64,000 nucleotides of DNA from Marsupella aquatica (Eukaryota > Marchantiophyta), in NCBI GenBank assembly GCA_973895155.1, contig OZ316894.1:16678001-16742000 (forward strand), written 5' to 3'. Below the pieces are notes generated by a model. It was not told the DNA's origin. It was given only the letters and a program-made list of their open reading frames with translations, and searched no databases. A program made the position numbers and the translations under genes. Of this stretch, positions 10,601 through 21,000 are shown one piece after another (the stretch's first letter is position 1; the number at the start of each line of letters is the position of its first letter).

Positions 10601-12486
10601 GATCTGCTGATCTTGGAACAGCTTGAAAGAAATCATCCAAATCTGTCTCTATATTGTGGGTGCTAGATAACTTCCCTGAAAAAGGAATAGCTGTTTCCTC
10701 GTTATGGAGATGGGATCGGTCTGCTGTATTAGAGGCAGGCTGGAAGAAGTCATTGAAATGATCTCCTACAGTGTGGCCAGCGGATACCTGTCGTAAGAAG
10801 GAATTAGGCGTTCGCACCTTCGGATCCAGGGACTGATCTCCTGACGTAGGGTGAGAGGCTTGAAAGAAATCATGAAAACCCGTTCCTACGCTCGGGCCAG
10901 GTAATTCCTTCGAAAAGCTAGGACCAGCTGTGTTTGCGAATTGCTCCCCGCCCGGGTGGTCGGCAGAATTAGGCGCGGATGGAAAGAAGAAGTTAGAATC
11001 CGCTTCAACAGAGTGAGAAAGGGATTGGTCCGCAGAAATCGCAGCGACTGCGAAAAAGTCAGCGTCACTCGGCGACAGCGTTTGGCCACCTGTTTGGTTT
11101 GCTGAATAGATCTGGAGAAACACAGAACCATACGGCACACAGCGTCACGTAGCATATTCGATTTTTCGCGACCATTCCCAAGCACAGCGCATCGAAATTG
11201 CAATTCGACGAGAATCAATGAGGGTGCGAACCGCTAGTGGCTTGGTTATCCATGGTGACCATGGTACCATCGAAATTCGCCACCCAAAAAAGAAAAAACA
11301 TGATCGAGAACAGTAGATTTCTACTTACAGCAGCAGAGTGGTCGGCTTGTGCCAATTCCTTGGGATCCCCACCAGAATCCCCTGCAATCTGTTGACTCCA
11401 AGCATGTAACCCGAAATCATCTGTATCCGAAGATCCCCAGATATATTCCTCGTCTTCTTCCTCTTTCACGGGCTTACTGCTCAAACTGTGCTCTGGAGGA
11501 GGAACGTTAGACTCACTAGCGTCATTAACAATTGCCTTGCTGTGTTCACCTCCCTGTAAATTTCTCTCGTCCGTTACGACTCCAAGCCTGGGCGTCGATG
11601 GTGGTTGCTGCTGACTGTATCCATTCGCAATCGCTTTCGTTCCAGAGCTAGTCGGCTGTAGCTCCAGCTCAATGTCATCCGAAGATGTATCGTGAGGATC
11701 CTCCTGCCAACTCCCGGGACATCACTTTCATTGAATCCCTGTCCAGCAGAAGTTTTTGTCGAGCTTCTGTGATTTGCGACAGGTCTTATTACCTTGCCTA
11801 CATGAATATCATTTAGAGAAAAATTTGCCAGGCACAAAAGACCAGAAGGGATATTGGAACCATAGAACCAAATCACACTTAAATTTCATGGCCTCCGTGA
11901 CCCGCCTACTTATGCCATAATATCTGCTGCTGGATTAAAGTAGGCCCATCACCGACGCATTTAGGAAAGTTCATGCACTGGACACTCACAAAAGTACACC
12001 GAAACAAACCTGAACGACCAAATGACCTGATTGAGGGACCCCGACAAGACAGCGAAGAAAACCTGGCAGATTTTAGGGTAAAATTAACCGGCACTCGTTC
12101 TCAGACAATGCGCACGAACTATCTATTGAATCGAGAGTACAGAAGTAAAATGCGAGGGACTGAGAGGTAGAGCTCACCAGATGAACAGATTCGTAAAAGA
12201 GCTTCTTCGCCAGAGACTTCCCGAAACCGAACGGTTCTCGCCTGGTTCCCACACCCGATGGTAACGGACTTCCACAGGCTAGACAGATCTTCGTCGAGCC
12301 TTCCACCAGCGGAGCTTTACAGTGAGCGCACCGGGATTTCGTGCCCGGAGAATGCGAGGCCATCCATTCGTCCATGGTTTCCATGGCGGCAAGATTTTCC
12401 GGATCTGCCGTAGGAGAAAACGATGAGACGAGTTCGGTGGCCGCTGCAATATGCCCCGCAACTCGACTCATGAAGGCCTCGTCCAT
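7690..12486 (-). CDS. Zinc-ribbon protein with about 22 DFxDF acidic-phenylalanine repeats
   Basis: Exons on the minus strand: 12486-12178, 11703-11329, 11111-8875, 7900-7690. All are GT..AG with phases 0, 0 and 2, and sum to 3132 nt (1043 aa). The start at 12486 has good context (ACGATGGAC); the frame upstream lacks another ATG. Residues 53-71 form a CxxC-x11-CxxC zinc ribbon (CAHC..CLAC). Residues 104-228 are acidic and Ser/Pro-rich (KEEEDEEYIW). Residues from about 245 to 920 hold about 22 copies, every 31-36 residues, of a block such as TDFDDFFQAAPKSA. The C-terminus has MPKDLSDLTFRLADHLV. The core DFxDFxxA resembles the acidic-phenylalanine motif by which gamma-synergin and related proteins bind the ear domains of AP-1 gamma-adaptin and GGA, so a role in clathrin-linked traffic is inferred. 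From memory, the ribbon and C-terminal motif recall a plant family of long acidic proteins that I cannot name securely. Confidence 0.72.
8666..8762 (-). other. Possible alternative terminal exon of the zinc-ribbon repeat gene
   Basis: A CTTTTCAG acceptor at 8765-8763 is in the right phase after the donor at 8875/8874. It would give the short tail RDSSHGFNPGRSCHDGLR.. ending at a TAG at 8668-8666. I prefer the exon at 7900-7690 because its product has a family-like C-terminal motif, but both are phase-compatible. Confidence 0.3.
8875..11111 (-). repeat. Coding tandem repeat array, about 105-nt period, in the third exon
   Basis: This exon is nearly all repeat. Typical cores are TGFHDFFQAS, TDLDDFFQAV, TDFDDFFKAS, HDFDDFLQAA, PDFDDFLQAD, TDFDDFFQAA, TGFADFFQAA, GDFEDFVQAG and YDFFFQGT. 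Linkers often read SADxSxG then IPxxxExSxGH. Decayed units such as NYFDDSFQEG and PDFDESFQGA keep the spacing but lose a phenylalanine. The nucleotide copies are clearly diverged, so recent slippage is not the sole source. Confidence 0.9.
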
Positions 12487-14259
12487 CGTGCCTACAACTA
12501 CAGTCAATCTTCTCGTCCGCAAGCGGTCGATCGATGAATTGATCAATTAGATCGGCGCGTTTACCCTATCTCCCAACGCTTTCAAGAAAGGTTCTACAAC
12601 GACGGTTACGAGCCCTTCGGCGTGCTGCTGCAACTCGAGCCAGCCCTCGCAGACTGCCTCTTTGAAAGTGGCGCTTTAGACATCCCGAGCCGAGCCGAGC
12701 CAAGCCAAGCCAACACTCCCAGAAAGGTAATCAGGACATCACAAAGAAACTGATTCGCACCATTCTTGGATCTCCAGCATCCCTCGTTATCATGCCTTCG
12801 CGCCCAGACCGACTCATCGAAAGAGACGGCATCGACACAGCATCGGCGGAGCACGGGGCCACTCCATCACACCATCGACATCAGGGCATCCGCGGCAGAA
12901 GGTCGGTGAATCAAAACGTCGACATACCACAAGAGCGTCGTGCGATCTGCGAACAGCACAAAATTGCACGAACTAAAGGGAGGGAAAGAAGGAACGGTAG
13001 AAAGAGGAGCCACAGAAGTGGAAGCCAGAAGGGATCTGTTATGATCGACTATAATGATTGTGGCATCAGCTGAGCACGCCCTTGCTTGCTTCCTTGATTG
13101 ATTGACGGATTAATTGAAGGAAAGTCGAATTCGTGAACTTGAGGACGCGACGAAATGGTCACAGAAAGTGAATTCGCGTCGACCGCACAACCAACCTGTC
13201 CGGCTCTGCCCTGCCCTGTCCTGCCTGGGGTGCGTTACGCTTGTGCTAGGTAGAACGCAGACACTGTTTTTCCTCGACAAGAAAGTGCTCTCTCTAGCGT
13301 TTTTAATAGTGCGAAAACGTATGTGGCCAAAACTATAGCTTAAGTGCTAACAGTAAGTTATGGGTCAACAATATTGATTGTGGATCTTACTATAAAAGAT
13401 CCAACTCAAGATCTAACTCAAGCCTAGTCTCAAGGGCCTAGGTCTAGAGTGAAGCTAAAACTCACAAAACTTAATGTGGTTCAATACGAGGTCAGAATTT
13501 TAAATGAAAATGGACAAAAGTGACATTAACTCTAAAAAGACAAAACTGAAATTAGTATGGACAATGAACAAGGATGGGGCAAAGACTAACCAAAATAACA
13601 TATAAATATTATTGTGCAATATTTTTTTATTTTTCTTCATCTATATAAGTTCAAGGAAGGGGTCATGGGGCTAGTGTGAGTTGGCAGTTGGGGCTTTGAG
13701 CTTGATGTGCCTATGCATAATGCATTGAGGAGATTGCAAGAAAGAAAGGTTAGGGGACATAAAATTGAGACTGAGGTTAGGCGGTAACCTTGCCTCATGG
13801 TGCAGTTCAATGCTGTCTCATCTTTTTTGGATTGATGTATCAGATGGATTAATAGAACTTGATGAACACAACCAGGCATTAAGTTTTACTCCCATCACAT
13901 TATATATGATATCTCTAGCAAGGTCAGGTGGAAAATACTCCCTAGTTTGTTATTTATTATTCTAAAATGTATATCCTTTCATTTGGAAATTTTGCTTCAC
14001 CCAACCATTACCCCTGGCACCTGGTCCTTGTCACTCCAGGGCTTGCAGGGGACATTGCACTTCATAGGGCCCTTTCCTCAATCACCAGCTGATTTCCCTG
14101 AACACTTGATCAGAATACAGCCTATTTCTCCTATTTTCTTACACTATGGTTTGACTGTATCTTGTGTCCAAGTCCCATTAGCCCACCCTATCCAAAAAGA
14201 AAGAACCTAAAATATGGAGCGGCCATCCCACTGTCCAGAACCAACTTTTGTGTCTACTA

Positions 14260-14660
14260 GTCTCATTACCAGTTCTTTGAACATGAATAGAATAGAAGAG
14301 AGGACAATAAAAATATTCTTTGTTAAACTTTACATTCTTTGAAAGTTAATGAAATGATAAACAAACCATCTATGTAATCATTTTAATAAGCATACATAGT
14401 ACATCCTACTCTTATTTATAGACATCCCTCTCTATATGTACATATGTTATTGTGAGGCCATAGAACCCATTTTTTAAAGGAAAATTTATCATTTAACATA
14501 TATTATAATTATCTATATTCTCTAAAATTATCATTTAACATATATCATAGTCATGAGTTTTCATATCCACATGATGAGCCATGAAGTTAATGTCTAGAGA
14601 TTTTGCCCTAAAACCCTAAGCTCCCACTCTAGCTTGTAGTTGATGTTTTATAAATAAGAT
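14260..14660. repeat. Dispersed repeat, copy 1 (related to about 41885-42250)
   Basis: Shared landmarks in the same order are TTCTTTGAACA(T/C)GAATAG, GTTAATGAAATGAT, a stretch ending TATGT..CATATGTT, and TCATAGTCATGA followed by CACATGATGA. The second copy lies more than 27 kb away, which marks a dispersed element rather than a local duplication. Confidence 0.6.
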
Positions 14661-14662
14661 GA

Positions 14663-14985
14663 GGACTTTTTATTTTGCCCTTGTGCCATTCTGTAGAATA
14701 AGAATTAATCTTTCGCGAAGCAAGATGTCACTACTAAACATTAGAGTGACATCCGAGTCTCAAGAACCGACTTTTGTGTATGTGGGGGATTTTCTTTTAC
14801 CCGTGCCCCATTCTCTGGATTAAGAGTTAATCTTTCGCGATCAAGATGTCATTACTAAAAACTTAGGGTGCCATCCGCGTCTCCAGAACCGCCTTTTGTG
14901 TCTATGGGGGATTCGCTTTCCCATTGAGCCATTTTATGGAAAACGAATTACTTAATGTTTTGCGAAGCTAGATGTCACTACGGGA
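14663..14985. repeat. Three-copy tandem repeat, about 120 bp, upstream of SUN copy A
   Basis: Copies start at about 14663, 14787 and 14909. Each has GCCATT(C/T)T near its start, then TTAATCTTTCGCGA or a variant, then AAGATGTCA(C/T)TAC. Copies 1 and 2 go on to CCAGAACCG..CTTTTGTGT with TATGGGG. The third copy is truncated just before the presumed SUN leader. Confidence 0.8.
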
Positions 14986-15698
14986 ATAGGACAGCTGGAT
15001 GTCCCGTTGTAGTGTTGGTGCAGTAGCGTCACGTCTCGTTGTGACTTGTGAGCTCTCTAGTAGTATTCTCTCGCTCAGTTTTTCAGAGCTTTCGTTTCAT
15101 CGGTCTTTTCGTTTGCAGCTACAACAGTATGTGAAGGATTTTGGCGAAAGGTCCGCGCGGCAATCTGAGCTGTACCAATTAACACTCGACTCTGTCTCCG
15201 TTCAAGTCGCTTTCAACCAGGTCGAAGCATTTTCTCAAACTCCAGCGAAGAAATCTGAGCTCGGTCTACAGAACTGTGTGTCGGGTTCGTTCGCTACTGT
15301 GTTAGGTTAAAGCATTTTGAGGAAGAAAGACGAGCGCTCTGTGTCTGCGGGCGGGCTTTTCGAGCATTCAGTGATCTTTGAGCTCGGTGATCTTTGAATT
15401 GGAGGTACTACAATTTATGCGAAGATGGCTCCTGCAGTTCACTTGAATGTATCTGCCGCAATCGAGACTCCTTGTTATCATAGTGTAACTAGCAACTGAT
15501 AAGAATTAAGAATCCCGCCCAGTTTCTTCCCTGGTGTAGTGCGATTTCTCCCTGCGGACAAGGTCCCTGGGACAGACGACTCTTTTGTCAAGGAAGAGCC
15601 CTCACTTCGCTCGGGAGTTTTAGAGAATTCTGTCCGATTAGGGTTCTGGAGAGGGGACAGACTTAAGCCCCGGCTGTGGGGTTTATAGTGATTACAGC

Positions 15699-18005
15699 AT
15701 GTCCGCAGTTTCAGCTTCGGCAGCGATCGCGGCGAAACCAGCAGGAGCAGCAGCAGGTCAAGGAGTCCAATCGACCAGAAAGCGAAGCGTTGCCACCCCT
15801 AAGCACGCAGCAGCAGCGGATGCCGCTGCGACGCCGGGGAGGGGTCGAGATGTAGCAACGTCTTCGGCGAATGGCGATGCGGAAGTAGCTCTGCTGAGCC
15901 ACCCGAGAGACTTGAGCAACGCCCTGCGTACGGGACAGGATGAGGCTGCCGGGCAGCATCAACCAACAGCCAAGCACAAGAAAACTGTAGTGCTGCCCAG
16001 CAGCAAAGGATCGCCATTGAAGTACAAGTCGGTGAGGCACAGAGAGGCCCACATTACAGTGCGGAGGAAGCCGAGCTCCTTCTGGGATCTGACGGGTCAC
16101 TTTTTCTCGCGCTTTTTCCTGATTTTCGTTATAGGGGCAGGACTTGGGACTTCTTGGTGGACCTGGAGAACACGTCCTCAACTCCCAAACCCTAGTCATG
16201 GAATAAGTAATGAGGTTGAGAAACTTGAAGAGTTTGTGGCAAAGACCACGAAATGGATGCAGGTCCAGCTGGATGCTGTAGACACGAAAATAGGGCACGA
16301 AGTTGGAGTTCTCAAGAGGGACTTTCACAAAGAGCTCGGCTCGCACCAGCTTGATGTTGACACAGAGTTGAAGAATTTGAAGGAGAAATTGGGGACACTC
16401 GGAGCCACTGTGGATACTTTGTTCAACGAGGGGGGAGCCATCACGCAGAAGGAAGCTCTCGAGCTCATCAAGGAGGTGGTGGACAAAAGGGCAGCCGAGG
16501 GGAAAGGCACAGCTCTTAGTCTGGACGATGTTAGGACAGCTGCTAGACAGGTTGTTCTTCGAGAACTAGAGCGGCACTCAGCAGACGGTATTGGGCGAGT
16601 GGACTATGCTATTGGGAGTGGGGGTGGCAGAGTGATTGCCCATTCAGAGGGGTATTATGTTGGCACTGGAGGTGATTGGCATTGGCCGAACCTTTTGGGT
16701 GGTTCCAATCGACTTCATGCTTTTGCGGAGAAGATTCTTCAGCCGAGTTTCGGAGAACCAGGACAATGCCTGCCTTTGAAGGGAAACAATGTCTGGGTAG
16801 ACATTGCTCTGAGGACTACCATTCGTCCAGATGCCATTACACTTGAGCACGTCTCCAAGGTATAAATTTACTTGCCAGAATTGTGACTCGACCGACAACT
16901 GTTTGTGAAGATGGTTTCCCGTAGTAGCTATGTTACCTGGTGCATGAGTCTTTTCACCCAAATAGTGCTGCCTTGTTCTTCTTTTGTTTCGATTATATAA
17001 CCGTCCTAATCTTCGAAGTCCACGGCCTTATGAAGGATGTTGCTCTGCATGGGCGGACAAACGTTACAGTCGAAGAAATTAGATTTTCGTCTCTCACCAG
17101 CTTCTTCATTGCCTTCAGAGTTCCGTATTTTGATCCCAAGTTTTTGTACAAGGAGAAGGTTGCGAACTGTATTGGGGCAATTCCATAGACTGCATCTTTA
17201 GCAGCTCCTTTGTGCTTAGTTCGTAGTAAGCCAATGGTCATCCGGGCAATAGTGGGAATTATTGGCTTTCTCTACATGAAGTGCCCGGAGGATGGGGTCA
17301 GTTCGTTGTGAGTGTCTGAACGTGTGAATGAGGTCCAATTCAGATTTTTGTGAACACTTTTTCCAGCTTTTTTTGTTGTCACATGCCCTGATCGGCCCCG
17401 GCTAATGTACACTGTTCAGAAGAGGGAGAATTTTCAGATATTACTTAATTACTTAGAACTATCGGGGAATTTTCTGTTTTCTGGAAGTATTGGCTTTTCC
17501 CTTTGCTATGAAATTTGGACATTTGCTGGGAACGTGCTCGAGCCAGTGAAGCGTGGATCTTTGAGTTTCTTGAGCTCGATGGTGAATAAGTAGCTTGTTA
17601 AAAATTTGAGTAATTCTCTTCATGAATTGACAGTTGTATCATCCAGTATGAAACTGATCTCTTGATGACCGAATTGTACAGGACAATGCGTACGATGTTT
17701 CCAGTGCCCCAAAGGAGTTTCGACTGTTTGGATGGCGTGAAGCCCGAGGGCACAAAGATGTGGTGCGAAATCCTGTGACTATGATATCAATCGGAGAGTT
17801 TACGTACGACACTGAGAAGGCCAGTAATGTGCAGACGTTCTCTCTTGCTGAGGAGGATGTTGCTGGTGCACTAATAAACATGATACGACTCCATGTTTTG
17901 TCTAATTATGGTAGTCCTACTCACACATGTATCTATCGCGTCCGTATGCATGGGTTTGACCCTGCACTTAGTCTAGCTCCAAGACTTGCAGAAGATCCTC
18001 TTTGA
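15699..18005 (+). CDS. SUN: SUN-domain inner nuclear membrane protein, copy A
   Basis: Two exons, 15699-16859 and 17682-18005, joined phase 0 across an 822-bp intron, give 494 aa. Residues 1-130 are Ala/Ser-rich with basic clusters (AKHKKT, VRRKPSS) expected to face the nucleoplasm. Residues 138-156 (FFLIFVIGAGLGTSWWTW) are a single membrane segment. Residues 170-265 look coiled-coil, and about 300-490 form the SUN domain: GRVDYAIGSGG, ILQPSFGEPGQCLPLKG, VWVDIALRT, ITLEHVSK and the exon 2 motifs SSAPKEFRLFGW, GEFTYD and CIYRVRMHG. SUN proteins bind KASH partners in the perinuclear space to form LINC bridges that move and anchor nuclei and meiotic chromosomes. The start is the first ATG in frame and matches copy B. 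The length is usual for plant C-terminal SUN proteins. Confidence 0.95.
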
Positions 18006-21000
18006 GTTTCTGCAACCGGCAGCTTGAGCCTGTATTTTTTGCTAGTTTAATGCTGGCTGAAGGTTGTGCCGAGACCAAGGTTGTGTAACCTATCTGTGTC
18101 GCTCTACATCTGAGATTAATTGAAGAGTTTTTCCTGCCAAGTTGTTCACACTCACAAAATGTCCAACGACAAAATGTCCCACTTGTTGACTGACAGTACG
18201 GACTTACCTTGAGAAACCCCTAAAAGAAAATGTCTGCAATGGGATTAATAGCAATTTGTTTCTTAGAGTTAGGACAGAGAGGTTTCTAGAGCGGTTACAC
18301 CGCACGAATTGATATCACAAAAGGCTTGCTCTTGCATAGTCCGGGATGAAGCGAGAGTACTCTCAATTTCAATCACTACCCGTGTGCATATTTTTGGATC
18401 GAGGGCAAATGGAAGAGTTTTCACTTGAACCGAGAATTTATTCGTGAGTGCAACCAGGAAATAGGCTCCACTTTCAGCCGTCTCCTTTCCATTTCATTAT
18501 ATACGTGAATTGTTTCGCTCCCCCTTTTTCACGTTGTCTTTGTTTTCAAGTCTCGTTCCTTGAATGGAGGCTAACATCAGATTAACAAGAACGAGAGATT
18601 GGTTTTAGTAAAGCAACGAATTGAAGTTTGCTTTTAGATGCCGTTATTGTATTTTGTTGTATATTATTTCGAGCCAAGTTCGAATGCTCCTAAAGGTTTG
18701 AATGCAGAGACGAATTGCTCCACCTCTTTGGGTTCGCAAGATCCACCACTGGCAGCCCTGTTTGCTCAAGATGCCTCACCATCGTATTTCTGGGTGGTCT
18801 GATGCCAAGACGTGTCTCTTTAGTGTTCTTTATTGTCGAGTTCCAAGAATTTTCCTGTCTCTGGCCTCACTGGAGATACTGGACAACAGAATTACTCGAC
18901 TATTTGGCTTGAAAGAAAAGATATTTGGAACTGAGTCGAGCAGCATGGTGCTACTATCAGGGTGACTTGATTTTTGCTCCTATTAGATTAGTCTTTTGTT
19001 GCATCATACGGAAGTCGATACTAAGGAAGGCTGATATTCTGAATATCTAGGATTCAATTCAATCAATTGGCCTAGTGCCTGAGCTGCAACAGCATAAAAG
19101 GTTGAATGCACGAGGCAGAGTTTGGGTGGAACTAAGCGACCTGTACAAGGAAATGAACTGCCGTCTGACGATTGCAGTTGAGTGCACTTGCCCGTAGCAT
19201 TTCATTCTTCAACTGCTGGACCCCTTTTGTTGTACGTTTTGTTACAAACAAGTTAAGAAGAGAGCTCCTTATTACGACACTATCTGGATCCCTGTTTGCA
19301 ACTTCACGCCTGATGTTGCCTGCGAGAGTTGAGCACTTCGTGGCAGGTCGAACAGGAGTGGAAAACATGTCTATGACTTCACCTCTTGTGCTTCACACCA
19401 TCCGAAAACTCGAAGAAGAGAGCTATTACAGGTCAGCTGTAAAGAGTTTTTATGGTCTCATGAGGCAACGAACATGTGCTTCGTTTGTCCATTCATTCGA
19501 ATTAGTTATCCCAGGCACCATTTAAGTCGACTGATTGGAAGAAGCTATTTTTTAACAGAGCTACAGTTTGTGTGCTGGACAATTGATGTCTCAAGAAATA
19601 TTACCTTGACTATATATGGATGCGGGAATTCTGTGTGTACATGAAGCTAAAGAAAAGACGGGAGAATTGCTGCGATTCTTTTAAGGGGCTGAAACTTGCG
19701 TAAGTACACCCTTATTTTCTTATTTGCCTAGAATGACTTTTTTCTTTTTTGCCTAGAATGAATTGTCTATAAACCTCAAAGGGGGATCCAGAAGAGGGGC
19801 ACACCCAGAGCCGGCCACCTAAACTAAGGTAACACTGGGACCAATCACGTTTAGAGGTACAAACCATGGTGGCCGAAAACAACAGTATGAGGGGAAAGAG
19901 TCTCCAACCACATACGATCTTGAACCGGGGAAGAATCTGACAAGATCTAACTTGGGTTCAGGCAGGGACTGAGTATGTTGATACTTATTCAGGGAAAAGC
20001 GAAGTTTGGGACTAAGCACACTTTTATGTTCTGTGTGTTCGAGTTTGGAAGACTAGGCTTTTTGTCATGGAATACTTCCAGGGCTTCCTACAGTGTTTGA
20101 AAGTGGGCTTCAATCAAGAGATCACCATTTCGCACGCTTTACTGATACTTTCATCCATATAGGTATTGATCCATAGATGAAGTCTTCGAAAGTTGTTTTC
20201 ACTGTTGCTATTGAAATCATCAGAAAGATTCAATTTCCTGACCAGTTACATGCTTGCCTCATCCTTGTCTCACGGTCATGGGACGTTTGTTCTCATAGAT
20301 GTTGAGTTCGAATCCAACACTCTTTTTTTTGCTCTACTGCAGTCTCCGTGAAACTTGGTGGTGCTCTTTCCAGCCTTGGTATCCCATCTGCAAATAGACA
20401 ATACAATTTCATATATATGCCAATAGGAAGGTCTTAGTTCAGCTATGTATAGGTGGAATCATTTATGTCATGTTAAATCTACGTGTGTTCCAAATTCACT
20501 TAACATTGCTACGCGTCATACAAGGGTCGAGAGCTTGGCGAGAATTGGGACAGAGAAGAACACACCCATCTTAAGAACTGAAGATGTTTTCATATTCTCG
20601 ATTCTAGTGTCAGCTCGTCGTATCCGGTGAATTTTGCTGTCTACAATTCATTTGCAATTTTGATTTGAGGATTCAATCAAACAAACTTGCCTCTTCCAGT
20701 TTGTAGGATTCCATCGGGTTAAGATCAGCCTAGTCCTAAATTCTTTTCAGGCTGAACGATCTCTTCGATCGTCGTAGTGTGCCTTCAAGGGATTTCCTTT
20801 CTGCAAATGTGCCATTCCCTGCTTCGTGGCTCCTCTCTCTGGCGATATCCGTAGAGGCCATAGCCTGCATTGTGAGATGACTGAAATCAGAATTCAAGCT
20901 GACATGAAGTGCCTAAACTGCCAATCCTTTGCAATCTTTTGAAGCATCTCAGTCCGTGAAGTTTCTGCCTTGGTGTGCATTGGCCTCCCAAATCACATGA

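Larger units (their letters stand above)
12487..15698. other. Intergenic region between the divergent repeat-protein and SUN genes
   Basis: 12487-13350 is moderately GC-rich and probably contains the 5' leader and promoter of the minus-strand gene. It includes a (CCGAG/CCAAG)n pentamer run at about 12688-12714. No convincing gene is visible. 13350-14650 is AT-rich with a dispersed repeat (see 14260-14660). A telo-box-like AAACCCTAA lies at 14611-14619. About 15000-15698 is probably the leader of SUN copy A, and it contains a short upstream ORF of 24 codons starting at 15425. Confidence 0.55.

Noticed and set aside
12792-13073. 93-codon frame (MPSRPDRLIERDG...) divergent from the zinc-ribbon gene
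   Set aside because: Low-complexity, rich in Arg and His, no splice partner, no resemblance; more likely promoter DNA.
15711-16346. Minus-strand frame of about 211 codons opposite SUN copy A exon 1
   Set aside because: It lies wholly antisense to a clear coding exon and its composition is the mirror of that exon. No independent family resemblance.
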